Below are positions 26,740 to 35,843 of a DNA stretch of 49,807 nt, piece by piece. Origin of the DNA: Actinobacteria bacterium OV450 (lineage in GTDB: Bacteria > Actinomycetota > Actinomycetes > Streptomycetales > Streptomycetaceae); the NCBI GenBank assembly GCA_001298555.1, contig LJCW01000329.1, positions 1 to 49,807 of the forward strand, read 5' to 3'. The notes below the pieces were generated by a model. That model was not told the origin of the DNA, did not search any database, and worked only from the letters and a program-made list of their open reading frames with translations. The first letter of the stretch is position 1. Every line of letters starts with the position of its first letter. The position numbers and the translations under genes were made by a program.

Positions 26740-27459
26740 TCAGCGGCGCGCCCCCGGCCGCCCCGTCCGGCGCGGCGGGGCAGGCGTGCGTCCGCCCCGG
26801 ACCGCCCCGATGGCCATGCAGGCCACGACGGAGGCCAGTGCGAAAGCCATGGTCGTGATGCCCAGCGCGTCCCCGCCGACGACGCCGGCCATCCCGAGGA
26901 CGATGCCGAGCACGGCGGCACCGATGCCGCCCACCACGCAGCCGTAGAAGAAGCCGCCCGCGTTCCGGGGGGCCCGACTCGCGGGCGCCGGCTGCGGGGC
27001 CGGCGCAGGCCGTGCCGGGGCGGGAACGGCCTGCGGTGGGCCGGGCGCCGGTGCGTAGGAGTACGCCGTCCACGGCAGCCGCTCGAGCATCGCGGAGAGC
27101 GCGGCGAAAGGCCGGCCCGGCCCCAGCCCGACGAGCAGCGCAGCCGACGCGGGCCGCAGCTCCCGGCGGTGCTCCTGCACGGCCCGGCCCGTGCGCCGGT
27201 CGGGCTCGTCGGACCAGGACTCGGCATGGGTGAAGAACCGCCCGTCGGCAGCGAGGAGCAGGACGCTGGTGCTGCGGAAGTCGTCCCAGTCGCCCGGCCC
27301 CCGGTATTCATCGCGGTGGAACGACGCGAGCTCCTTGACCTGCCACCCCTCGACCGCCGTGCCGTCGTCGCCGCCGTAGGGCCGGGGCCTGACGCCTCTG
27401 GCCGTGAGCTCGCGCGCCATGTCCCGTTCTTTGGCGAGCAGTTCCTCGTACGGGTCCAC
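26740..27459 (-). CDS. Hypothetical membrane protein with C-terminal two-helix anchor
   Basis: A 239-residue protein that starts with GTG. The N-terminal 120 residues are soluble and acidic (DPYEELLAKERDMARELTAR onward). A Pro/Ala linker follows (about 130-165), then two membrane helices (FFYGCVVGGIGAAVLGIVLG and ALGITTMAFALASVVACMAI) and a basic tail. The family was not recognised. A tiny double-CxxC peptide gene lies 36 bases upstream on the same strand, so the two are probably co-transcribed. Confidence 0.7.
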   Translation of the reverse strand: MDPYEELLAKERDMARELTARGVRPRPYGGDDGTAVEGWQVKELASFHRDEYRGPGDWDDFRSTSVLLLAADGRFFTHAESWSDEPDRRTGRAVQEHRRELRPASAALLVGLGPGRPFAALSAMLERLPWTAYSYAPAPGPPQAVPAPARPAPAPQPAPASRAPRNAGGFFYGCVVGGIGAAVLGIVLGMAGVVGGDALGITTMAFALASVVACMAIGAVRGGRTPAPPRRTGRPGARR

Positions 27460-27495
27460 CGGATGCGCGCTCCTGTCGGTGCGGTGTCCGGTCCG

Positions 27496-27579
27496 TCAGG
27501 CGGTGTCGCCGCAGCCCTGGCACGGGGTGCCGGGCACCTTCGTGGCGAAGCATTTGCCGCACTTGGTGGTTTCGGTCAT
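27496..27579 (-). CDS. 27-residue double-CxxC zinc-ribbon-like peptide
   Basis: The ATG at 27579 follows GGAAGGA by ten bases. The peptide contains KCGKCFATK and PCQGCGDTA, so two CxxC knuckles with a 12-residue spacer, the minimal layout of a zinc ribbon. It is shorter than most annotation cut-offs. It lies directly upstream of the membrane-protein gene in the same orientation. It may be a stand-alone zinc-binding micropeptide or the relic of a longer zinc-ribbon domain. The sequence shows the cysteines; zinc binding is inference. Confidence 0.5.
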   Translation of the reverse strand: MTETTKCGKCFATKVPGTPCQGCGDTA

Positions 27580-28026
27580 GGGAGGACTTCCTTCCGCTAC
27601 GGGACCAGGTGGCGGCAACACTAGTCCCGGGCGCCGCGCACGGCAGCCGAACCCGTGAGCACCACCCTTTCGAGCAACGGCGCGCGCCGGATCAGGCAGA
27701 GGCGCGCGGCACCAGGACCGTGGGCGTGATCACAGGTCCGGCGGGGTTTCACGATGCACCGGTCGGTTCTCGCCCGGGAACAGGTTCGAGTTGTAAGAGT
27801 TCCACTGGGGAGGTCGAGGAAGACTTCTCGGGTGTGGGGCTCGGCTCGGCGTTGCCCTGGTCGCCTCCGGTACGGCGGCCGGCCGTGCCGGGTACGACCG
27901 TCACACTGTGCGCGGGTACGGAGGCGTCGCGGCGTGCTGGGCGGTTGGCCAGTCGCGTTACTTCAGCGTGCTGGGCACGCGTACTTCGGCCGCTGATTGC
28001 CCCAACGCGGAGCCACCTCGGCCGGG
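27580..28026. other. Intergenic region without supported gene
   Basis: GC-rich, frames open on both strands but with no recognisable domain or ribosome binding site. Probably promoter of the micropeptide operon plus debris beyond the HNH remnant. Confidence 0.45.
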
Positions 28027-28396
28027 TCAGCCGGGCACGGCTCCCTGAAGCGACGTGCGGGGCCGCCACCCACGGGCGACGGGCCCCTTTGACGTCCCGA
28101 CGGCTACGGGGCGGGTGCACTCCGCCTCCGTCGTGCCGCACTCGGCGGCGATGTCCATCAGCCGCTCCCGCTCCGCACCGTCGGCGGCCAGCCCCCAGCG
28201 GAGTTTGGTCGCCGTCCACTACGCGCCGTACCGGCACAGCGCCACCGGCACCGGCGGCAGCCACTGGGCCGGGTCGTGGTCCGCCTTCGACCTGTTCGTG
28301 CGGGCCGTGACCGCGACCAGCGAGGACGCCTTCTGCTGGTCGTTGGCGTACGCCTCCCGCCGCTTCGCGGACCGCGCGCTCGCGCCAGCTGGCGGG
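28027..28396 (-). pseudogene. HNH endonuclease family remnant (second copy)
   Basis: On the minus strand the sequence reads SAKRREAYANDQQKASSLVA, VTARTNRSKADHDPAQWLPP, VPVALCRYGA, stop, WTATKLRWGLAADGAERERL, MDIAAECG. This is the C-terminal third of the same secreted HNH family as the gene at the window start. A TAG at 28219-28221 stands where Glu or a similar residue is expected before WTATKL, and the catalytic His region is missing. It is clearly a dead fragment. Confidence 0.75.
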
Positions 28397-28546
28397 GCGC
28401 GTCATTCGGATCCTGTTGTATTCCTGACCGACTTGATGGCGGGCAAGTCTGGTCATCCTCACAGATCCTGCTCACGGCCTGGCGTTTGATCCGTGCTCAT
28501 GGAGCGGGAGCCTGATCTCCGCCCCTTACGCCGACAAGGAGTCCGC

Positions 28547-28928
28547 ATGTCCATCGAGTCGACTTCCCGGATTTTCCCTACGAGGAACCCCCCAGCGGCA
28601 TCACCTGCCGGCAGAGGCCCTGGAAAGTCGTCCTCGTCGTGGTGGACCAGATCCCTTTCAAGACCGGCGACAAGGTCACCTCCCACATCACGGTCTGCAG
28701 CGACGCCAACGAGCGGATCCCTGCTGCGGAGATCCAGGGTGTCGCGAGCATCACCTCGGACACCACCTCCGCCAGCTACACCATCCCCTGGAGCGGCGTC
28801 CTGGACGCCGTCACCGAGGGTTCCATCGTCGCCCTCTACACGCTCACCCCGCCGACGGCGGCCCGTCCTCGACCTCGCAGGAAGCCATCATCCGCTACTC
28901 CCGTCAGCAGCCCGACTCTGCTGCTTAA
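28547..28928 (+). pseudogene. Unrecognised gene with strong ribosome binding site, frameshifted
   Basis: AAGGAG lies six bases before the ATG at 28547. Reading soon shifts (one G probably missing after MSIE) into VDFPDFPYEEPPSGITCRQR, PWKVVLVVVDQIPFKTGDKV and TSHITVCSDANERIPAAEIQ. A second shift near 28855 gives DGGPSSTSQEAIIRYSRQQP and the stop at 28928. Corrected, it would encode about 126 residues of beta-rich composition. No family was recognised. The good initiation site and sensible corrected sequence suggest a real gene. It ends just before the IS element. Confidence 0.5.
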
Positions 28929-28939
28929 TTCGCCTGGGT

Positions 28940-30790
28940 GAGTGTCGTGGGGACGGCATGATCGCCTCTGTGGCTCTGGTCGCGTCGTGGGCTGCAGGGG
29001 GTGGAGTGCATGTCGTTGCAGCCAAAGGGGCTGCCAGAGATTCCGGCACAGACTGTGGCGGTCGCTCGGGCGGCGTTCCCCCCGTGGGGCGCTGGCGATA
29101 CGGATGCGGGACCGGCTGGGTGAGGTGTTCGCGGACGAGCCGTTCACCGAGGCGTTCGGACGCCGTGGGGCGCCGGGCCTGTCGCCGGCGGTGTTGTCGC
29201 TGCTCACGGTCCTGCAGTTCGCGGAGAACCTGACGGACCGGCAGGCCGCGGCGATGGCGGTCCGCGCGATCGACTGGAAGTACGCGATCGGTGCGAAACT
29301 GACCGATACCGGTTTCGATGCGACCGTGTTGTCCCGGTTCAGGACCCGTCTGGCCGAGCACGGCCTGGAGCGGGTGGCGTTCGACCGGCTCCTGGAAGTC
29401 TGCCGGGAGCAGGGCCTGGTCGGGGCCGGCGGCAAGCAGCGCACCGACTCCACCCATGTGCTCAGCGCCGTCCGTGATCTGAACCGGACCGAACTCGCCG
29501 GTGAGAGCGTACGGGCGGCACTGGAGGCCCTTGCGGTCGCGGCTGGGGGCTGGCTGGCCGACGCGGTGGACGTTCCCGAGCTCGCCCACCGCTACGAGGA
29601 ACGCGTCAACGGGTGGACGATGCCGTCGTCGAGGACGAAACGTGAGCGGCTGGCCGTGGTGTTCGGGCAGGACGCGCTGGCGCTCTGCCGGGCGGTCTGG
29701 GCTCCTGGGGCGCCGGGATGGCTGCGGGAGATCGAGCCGGTCGCGTTCCTGCGCAGGATGCTCGTGCAGACCTACTACGTGTCCACCGACGCGCGGGGAC
29801 GCGAGGTGATCGTGAAGCGGGACGCCGACAAGGAAGGCGCCCCGCCCGGCCATCTCCGCCTGGCCTCCCCCTACGACCCTGACGCACGGTGGGCGGCCAA
29901 GGGCGACGACCTGTTCTGGCTCGGCTACAAGGTCCACCTCACCGAAACCTGCGACACTCCAGCCGAAGCCGAAGCCGAAGTCCTGCCGTTACGGCTGATC
30001 ACGGATGTCCTCCCCACCGAGGCGAGCGTCCCGGACGTCAAGGCCACCCGGCCCGTCCAGCAGAATCTCACCGGCCGCGGCCTCACACCAGGTGAGCACT
30101 ACCTCGACGCCGGTTACCCGTCCGCGGACATCATCCATGAGGCCGCGGGGCAGGGCATCACCATGGTCACTCCGGCCCTCCTCGACCACTCACCACAGAC
30201 CAGGGCCGACGCCGGTTTCCAGAAGAGCGCCTTCCGTATCGACTGGAAGGTCCGTCAGGCCCGCTGCCCGCAAGGCCGCACCAACACCGGCTGGTTCCCC
30301 GTCCGGCAGCACGGCCGCGACGCCATCGTCGTCCAGTTCGCCCGCACCGACTGCCACGCCTGCCCCGGCCAGGACAGGTGCACCACCTCCGCACGCGGCA
30401 CCCGCATCCTCAGCCTCCGCCCGAAGGAACTCCACGAGACCCTGACCGATGCCCGGGCCGAGCAGGCCACCAAGACCTGGAAGACCAAAAATACGCCCTC
30501 CGCGCCGGGATCGAGGGCACCATCAACCAGGCCCTCGACGTCACCGGCCTGCGCCGGGCCCGCTACCGCGGCCTGTCCAAGGTCCGCCTCCAGCACGCCT
30601 TCTCCGCCACCGCAGTCAACGTCATCCGCCTCGACGCCCACTGGAACCCCGGCCAACCGTCCTTCACACCGTGGACCAGCAGACTCACCCGCCTCAGTCA
30701 CCGACTCGCAGCCCAAACCCCGAAGGGTGCGGCTCCGGCTCTGGGGCCGCGGAATACTCGGCTGCATCTGAGGCTGGCCCGCTCATAGGA
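28940..30790 (+). mobile_element. IS1182-type insertion sequence
   Basis: The span is defined by the transposase and its flanks, between the stop of the preceding gene (28928) and the VOC gene (30862). I could not identify convincing terminal inverted repeats or a target duplication, so the true ends are uncertain by tens of bases. Neither neighbour appears interrupted. Confidence 0.6.
29010..30788 (+). pseudogene. IS1182 family transposase, two opposing homopolymer frameshifts
   Basis: MSLQPKGLPEIPAQTVAVAR from the ATG at 29010 is the standard N-terminus. One extra C in the six-C run at 29078-29083 shifts the frame; the body then reads GALAIRMRDRLGEVFADEPF through the DDE catalytic core (GKQRTDSTHVLSAVRDL, PGEHYLDAGYPSADIIHEAA). 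The Cys-rich segment (ARTDCHACPGQDRCTTSARG) follows. One A too few at 30487-30491 separates KTWKTK from YALRAGIEGTINQALDVTGL, RRARYRGLSKVRLQHAFSAT and AVNVIRLDAHWN. Restoring both gives a full-length transposase of roughly 590 residues. Either the element was recently active and the indels are sequencing errors, or it is freshly inactivated. Confidence 0.85.
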
Positions 30791-30861
30791 TCCTCGTTCG
30801 AGGCGCTGGCATGGCGCTGTGCCGACAGTTGGCACTCGACGGACCGAGGATGCGTGGTGCA

Positions 30862-31575
30862 ATGGGCAGCAGACTCTTAGTAATCTCCTTCGACGCGCAC
30901 CAACCCGAGCGCCTGACGCATTTCTGGTCCGGCGTCCTGGGCTTGGAGAGAATCGACGATTCTTACGACGGCATCGCCCTGCCGTCCGGGAATGACGCTG
31001 GCTATCGCCTCGGCTTCCGTCCCTCCCAGGCGCAGAAGACCGCCCAGAACCGGCTGCACTTCGACCTGACCAGCTCTTCCCTGGAGGACCAGCAGGAGAC
31101 CGTGGCCAGGGCGCTCGACCTCGGCGCGCGGCACGCCGACGTCGGCCAAGGACCGGACGCGTCCCATGTGGTGCTCGCCGACCCTGAGGGCAACGAATTC
31201 TGTGTCATCGAGCCGGGCAATAATTTCCTCGCCGGCTGTGGCTTCATCGGAGCGCTCGCCTGCGATGGTTCGCAGACCGTGGGCTACTTCTGGAGCGAGG
31301 CGCTGGGCTGGCCACTGGTCTGGGACCAGGACGAGGAGACCGCCATCCAGTCACCGAACGGCGGTACGAAGATCACGTGGGGAGGTCCGCCGTTGATGCC
31401 GGACCCTGGCAAGGACCTGCACTTCGACCTTGCGCCGGACGGCGGTCAGCAAGAAGAAGTCGAGCGCCTGCTCTCCCTCGGGGCGAAGCGTCTCGACTCC
31501 GCCCACGGCGAGGACGGCGCAGTGCTGCTGGCCGACCCCGACGGGAACGAGTTCCGCGTGCTCACGAGCCGGTGA
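30862..31575 (+). CDS. Two-domain VOC (glyoxalase/bleomycin resistance-like) protein
   Basis: About 237 residues from the ATG at 30862 (another in-frame ATG at 30850). It contains two tandem VOC modules: LVISFDAHQPERLTHFWSGV to HVVLADPEGNEFCVIEPG, and GALACDGSQTVGYFWSEALG to VLLADPDGNEFRVLTSR. The paired 'DPEGNEFCV' and 'DPDGNEFRV' ends carry the usual metal-site glutamates or their equivalents. Family members include lyases, dioxygenases and antibiotic-binding proteins; the substrate is not predictable. Its stop overlaps the GTG of the next small gene. Confidence 0.87.
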   Translation: MGSRLLVISFDAHQPERLTHFWSGVLGLERIDDSYDGIALPSGNDAGYRLGFRPSQAQKTAQNRLHFDLTSSSLEDQQETVARALDLGARHADVGQGPDASHVVLADPEGNEFCVIEPGNNFLAGCGFIGALACDGSQTVGYFWSEALGWPLVWDQDEETAIQSPNGGTKITWGGPPLMPDPGKDLHFDLAPDGGQQEEVERLLSLGAKRLDSAHGEDGAVLLADPDGNEFRVLTSR

Positions 31576-31796
31576 AGCCGGAGCCGACACCCGAATTGCG
31601 CGGCAGAGTCCAGCCCGGCGGCAAAGACACGTACGTGGTCAAGCTGTACCGCGACGTGTACGACTCGGTGTCGACCATTTACCCCAAGGGCAGTGACAGG
31701 GTCACGGTGCCCACGCGGACTGCCAATGCGATGCTCGAGAGCGAGGGGGACCACGAGAGGGAGATGGGGGAGAGGAAGCCCGGCTGGGGAGCATGA
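31572..31796 (+). CDS. Small hypothetical protein
   Basis: The GTG at 31572 overlaps the VOC stop (GTGA), arguing for coupling. The product is 74 residues, basic and polar: PGGKDTYVVKLYRDVYDSVS, TIYPKGSDRVTVPTRTANAM. There is no clear ribosome binding site, and the family was not recognised. The overlap and codon bias are the main support. Confidence 0.5.
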   Translation: MKPEPTPELRGRVQPGGKDTYVVKLYRDVYDSVSTIYPKGSDRVTVPTRTANAMLESEGDHEREMGERKPGWGA

Positions 31797-31980
31797 GCGG
31801 CCGAGCTGGAAACGCAGCAGTTCAGAGGCCGCGGCGGAGGGTAACCACCCATGCATGGATGGCCGGACTCGCTGAGTCTGCGTGGCCGCCCGTCGGCCGC
31901 TCGTGCGCCAAGGCGGTGGTGACCATGTGCGCGAGGGGCCATCGGGAGCCTGGGTGCTGGGGCGTCTTCGTTCCGCGCTC

Positions 31981-32985
31981 TCACCGCCCAGCGGTGAGAG
32001 CGGCTTTGAGGAAGGCGCCGCCTTGGCGGAGGGCGGCCTTGGTGGGCGGACTGTCGCGAAGAGCGTTCAGCGACGCGAAGTCATGGACAGTTCCGAGGTA
32101 GCGGACGGCGGTCACGGCCACTCCTGCTTGCTGCAGCCGGCGCGCGTACTGTTCTGCCTCGTCCCGGACGACGTCGGCCTCGGCCGTGACGACCAGTGCG
32201 GGGGGCAGGCCCGCGAGCTCGGCGGTCGTCGCCAGCAGCGGGGAGGCCGTGGCTTCGGCGAGTTCTCGATCGTCGTCCGTGTACTGCTGCCAGTACCAGT
32301 CCAGGGCCTCGGTGGTGAGGAGGTAGCCGGACCCGAAGTGTTTTCGCGAGGCGGTGTCGCAGTGCGGGGCGGTCGTCGGGTAGTAGAGCAGTTGTGCGCG
32401 CAGGCGAGGGCCGCCCCGTTGCTTGGCCATGAGGGTGAGCGCTGTGGCCATGGTGGCACCCGCGCAGTCGCCGGCCACCGCCAGCCTCCGACCTTCCAGT
32501 GCGAAGTCCGGGGCGTTGTCGGTCAGCCAGGTCAATACGGCGTACAGCTCTTCGAGTGCCACCGGGTACCGGGCCTCGGGAGTGCGTGTGTACTCGGGCA
32601 CCACGAACACGGCGTCAGTGGCGGTCACGAGTTCGCAGATCATCCGCGCGTGGGTCTGCGCGTCACCGAGCATCCACCTGCCCCCGTGTACGTAGAGGAC
32701 CCAGGGAAGGGGGCCGCTCCGCGCTGCGGGGCGGAAGGTCCAGAAGCCGACCAGTCCGGAGGGGCCGACGGGCGCAGCCCAGAACTCGGCGTCCACCGCG
32801 AAGTCGTCGAACAGGTGCCCCTGGGCCTCCAGGAGTGCTTCCCGGCCGTCGACCGGGCCGAGCTGGTGCAGGTACGGCGGGTCCGCCGAGGCGTCGACCA
32901 GCTTTTGGACGACGGGGTCGAGGACCACGGCCGGGCGCTCGGGACCGGCTCCGTCGGTGACGGGCTCGTACTCCACGCGCCTCAC
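31981..32985 (-). CDS. HSL-family alpha/beta hydrolase with Cys at the nucleophile position
   Basis: A 334-residue protein of the hormone-sensitive-lipase esterase group. The oxyanion motif HGG is in WVLYVHGGRWMLGDAQTHA, followed by FVVPEYTRTPEARYPVALEE. The nucleophile elbow, normally GDSAGG, reads VAGDCAGATMAT: TGC codes for Cys and the last Gly is Ala. The acid is probably in ALVVTAEADVVRDEAEQYA, and the His in YLGTVHDFASLN. A Cys-based elbow occurs in dienelactone hydrolase and some non-hydrolytic relatives, so activity may be altered. It lies 53 bases downstream of the LAL regulator in the same direction, probably one transcript. Confidence 0.88.
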   Translation of the reverse strand: MRRVEYEPVTDGAGPERPAVVLDPVVQKLVDASADPPYLHQLGPVDGREALLEAQGHLFDDFAVDAEFWAAPVGPSGLVGFWTFRPAARSGPLPWVLYVHGGRWMLGDAQTHARMICELVTATDAVFVVPEYTRTPEARYPVALEELYAVLTWLTDNAPDFALEGRRLAVAGDCAGATMATALTLMAKQRGGPRLRAQLLYYPTTAPHCDTASRKHFGSGYLLTTEALDWYWQQYTDDDRELAEATASPLLATTAELAGLPPALVVTAEADVVRDEAEQYARRLQQAGVAVTAVRYLGTVHDFASLNALRDSPPTKAALRQGGAFLKAALTAGR

Positions 32986-33038
32986 CTCTCATTGCTCGTA
33001 GCGATCGGAACTTCATCCGCCGGTCGGCTTGCCTTCGG

Positions 33039-35843
33039 TCACAGGACACCGAGGACGTCGCGGAGCTGGTGGCGGCTGCTGACGCCGAGCTTCGGATACA
33101 CCTGGTAGAGATGTGAGCCGATCGTGCGGGCGGACAGCTGGAGCTTCTCCCCGATCTCCTTGTTGCCCAGGCCCTGCGCCGCCAGCCGTACGATCTGCTG
33201 CTGCTGGGCGGTCAGTTCCGACAGCGGATCAGGCCGGGCGGACGGAGCGGCGACGCCGCTCGCCCGAAGCTCGGCGCGCGCCTCGTCGGCCAGGGCGGAG
33301 GCACCGAGCCGGGAGAACGCTTCCATGGCCGAGGTCAGGATCGGGCGGGCGTCCAGCGGGCGCCGGCGTCGGCGTAGCCACTGGGCGTAGTGCAGGCGGG
33401 CCTGCGCACGGGCGAGCGGCCACTGGTCGCCGGCCGGGTTGACCAGGGCCAGGCGGAAGTGGTGCTCAGCCTGCGTGGGGTCGCCGACCAGCGCGGTGGC
33501 GTGGTGCAGGAGCAGCGTCATTCGGGTTGTCGTATGCGGTCCCAGCGCCTTGCGTACCGCCTCGACGAGGGGCTCGATCTCCGCCTGCTGTCCGGTCCGC
33601 TGGGCGACGGCGGCGAGGTCGGCGATGGACCTGTGAGAGAGGAAGTAGTGCAGGGGGGTGCCGTTCTGGTGAAACAGCCGCCGGAAGTGGCGCAGCGCCC
33701 CGTCGTAGTCGCCCGCTGCTGCGGCGGCGGTGCCTGCCGCGCGCAGCAGCCGTGCGTGGGTGGCGGTGTTTTCCTCCAGGTTGACCGCCGTCCAGGCGGG
33801 GTCCGTCACGATCCCGGCGTCGGTGGAGCTGCCCCGCAGGGCTTGGAGCGTCACTCGGAGGGCTTCGATGTCGACTTCGATGTGCTTCATCTTCTGGACG
33901 GCCGCCAGGGTCGCCGCCTCGTCCAGCAGCTCGTCGGCCTCTGCCCACCGCCCGACGTCGATCAGGGCGGAGCCCATGGCCGACAGGGCGATCGCGCCCG
34001 TTCCGATGGCTCCGTACAAGCGGAGCATGGCGAACGCCCGCCGGAAGGTGTCCACGCACAGCTCGGACTCGTCGGCCCACCAGGCGACCGCGCCCAGCGT
34101 CTGCAGTCGGATCATTTCTGCAATGCCCGTCAGCGGCTCCAGCAGGCTCGGCCGCCGGGTTCGGCTCAGCAGGGCAGGGGCGTTCCTGACCGGATCCGCT
34201 TCGCAGAGGATGACGGCCCGCAGAGCGTTGACGGCTTCGTCCGCGACCAGCTCGGAATAGGGCGTACTGACGGCACTGGTCTCGATGGCGTCGAGGAGGG
34301 GAACCAGAGGGCGCCTGACCTCGGGCAGGCCTGACTGGAAGGCGACCGCGCCGATCACGGCGGTTACCGCGAGCGTCGTCCTGGCGTCCTGCGGCAGGTC
34401 TGGTTCCAGGGCGCCCATCAGGAGCTGGAACGCTTCCCGCTGATGACCGGACATGGAGAGAGCCAGTCCGGCGCCGTTCGCGGCGACGCCGAGCAGGTCG
34501 CGGTCCTCTGTCAGTGCGGTGACCTTGGCATGGAGCTCGCGTACCCAGAAGGTGTCGCCCGCGTTGTTGGCGGCTCTCAGTGCCTTGGCGTATCGGCGTG
34601 CCCGATCCTCAAGGGCGGGGCTGCACTCGGCGGATCGTTCGAGTGCCCGTGCGGCCGCGTAGAACCCGCCACGCTGTTCGACGAGTTCGGCGGTGTCCTC
34701 CAGCGTCGCCGCCACGGATTCGTCCTGGCCGATGCAGGCCGCGGCCAGGTGCCAGGCTTGGCGCGCGGGATCGTCCTGATGCACGGCCGCGAGGTCGACG
34801 TGCGCTCGCTGCCGCAGGTGCGCGGGGGCGCCCTGGTAGGCGCCAGCGCGCACGAGCGGGTGCCGGAAGCCCACCTGGCGGCCCGCGATCGTGATCAGCC
34901 CGGCGTCCTCTGCGGGCGCCCATACCGACAGGTCCGCGTCCACTCCCGCTGCGGACATGATGGTCTGCAGGTCCTCCTGGTCCGAGGAGGCCGCCGCGTA
35001 GAGCACCATCCGTTGGGTGATGGCCGGCAGCGCGCGCAACTGGGCGGCGAACATCTCCTGGATCCGCTGGGTCTGGGGCAGTGCGCCGTCGGCCTGGCCG
35101 AGAGGGCTGCCCGATCGCACGGAACGGCACAGTTCGATGATGGCCAGAGGATTGCCGTCAGCCTGGTCCAGAACCTCGCTCCGGGCCCTGCCGGTGGGGG
35201 AATCGGGCTGGGCGTCCAGCAGGCGGGCCGCCGCCTGGACCGTCAGCGGTCCCAGTGAGAGGACGGGCAGGTGTGCGACAGCGGGGTCCGGAGGCGTCAG
35301 CCCCCTGGCTGCGAGGAGCACCGTCACCGGCTCGGCCGCGAAACGGCGGAGCACGAACCCCAGGACGTCGAGGGAGTCCCGGTCGAAGAGCTGGACGTCA
35401 TCGCCGAGCATCACGACAGGTCGACGGCGCGAGGTCTCGACCAGCAGCATGAGGACGGCGACGCGCAGCAGCATCGGCTCTGCGGGTCTGGTGATCGGGG
35501 CGAGGCCGAACGCGGTCTCCAGGACCTCCCGCAGGTGGCCGGGGAGATCGGCGGCACCTGGAATGAGTGGAAGCAGCAACTGGTGGAGAGCTGCGAACGA
35601 CTGCTCCGACTCGCCGTCGAAACCTTGAGCCCTCAGTACATACGCTCCGGTCACCCGCGCGTGCTCGGCAGCTACCTCCAGCAATGACGTCTTGCCGCTC
35701 CCCGCCTCGCCCGTGACGAGCAGGGCTCGCGGGGTACCGCGACCCTGCTCGATCGCGTCCAGGACCCGGCCGACCTCCGATTCCCGGGCCGCGAGCCCGC
35801 CTACGGGCTCCTGCCGGCTCATGGTGCTCTGCCTACTGCCCAC
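33039..35843 (-). CDS. LuxR family LAL-type (MalT-like) ATP-binding regulator
   Basis: A 934-residue large ATP-binding regulator. Walker A GEAGSGKT is at 45-52, and the Walker B-like region is RRPVVMLGDDVQLFDRD. A long helical TPR-type middle and a C-terminal LuxR HTH (LTAQQQQIVRLAAQGLGNKE, IGEKLQLSARTIGSHLYQVY) complete the layout. The start at the GTG at 35843 has GGGGAA upstream; an ATG at 35822 is an alternative. LAL regulators are typically pathway-specific activators of sugar use or secondary metabolism. The adjacent HSL-type hydrolase gene is the most likely target and partner. Confidence 0.93.
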   Translation of the reverse strand: MGSRQSTMSRQEPVGGLAARESEVGRVLDAIEQGRGTPRALLVTGEAGSGKTSLLEVAAEHARVTGAYVLRAQGFDGESEQSFAALHQLLLPLIPGAADLPGHLREVLETAFGLAPITRPAEPMLLRVAVLMLLVETSRRRPVVMLGDDVQLFDRDSLDVLGFVLRRFAAEPVTVLLAARGLTPPDPAVAHLPVLSLGPLTVQAAARLLDAQPDSPTGRARSEVLDQADGNPLAIIELCRSVRSGSPLGQADGALPQTQRIQEMFAAQLRALPAITQRMVLYAAASSDQEDLQTIMSAAGVDADLSVWAPAEDAGLITIAGRQVGFRHPLVRAGAYQGAPAHLRQRAHVDLAAVHQDDPARQAWHLAAACIGQDESVAATLEDTAELVEQRGGFYAAARALERSAECSPALEDRARRYAKALRAANNAGDTFWVRELHAKVTALTEDRDLLGVAANGAGLALSMSGHQREAFQLLMGALEPDLPQDARTTLAVTAVIGAVAFQSGLPEVRRPLVPLLDAIETSAVSTPYSELVADEAVNALRAVILCEADPVRNAPALLSRTRRPSLLEPLTGIAEMIRLQTLGAVAWWADESELCVDTFRRAFAMLRLYGAIGTGAIALSAMGSALIDVGRWAEADELLDEAATLAAVQKMKHIEVDIEALRVTLQALRGSSTDAGIVTDPAWTAVNLEENTATHARLLRAAGTAAAAAGDYDGALRHFRRLFHQNGTPLHYFLSHRSIADLAAVAQRTGQQAEIEPLVEAVRKALGPHTTTRMTLLLHHATALVGDPTQAEHHFRLALVNPAGDQWPLARAQARLHYAQWLRRRRRPLDARPILTSAMEAFSRLGASALADEARAELRASGVAAPSARPDPLSELTAQQQQIVRLAAQGLGNKEIGEKLQLSARTIGSHLYQVYPKLGVSSRHQLRDVLGVL

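Noticed and set aside
30480..30500. Programmed -1 frameshift in the IS1182-type transposase at the A-run
   Set aside because: The heptamer is not a canonical slippery site, this family does not rely on frameshifting as far as I know, and the same gene has a second opposing indel in a C-run. Error or inactivation is simpler.
28940..30790. Terminal inverted repeats sharing GGTGAGT at both sides of the IS
   Set aside because: The right-hand match lies inside the transposase coding sequence and is only seven bases, so probably chance.
30791..30808. CCTCG-TT-CGAGG palindrome after the transposase as an IS end or terminator
   Set aside because: Only a five-bp stem with no matching sequence at the left end, so not supported as an inverted repeat.
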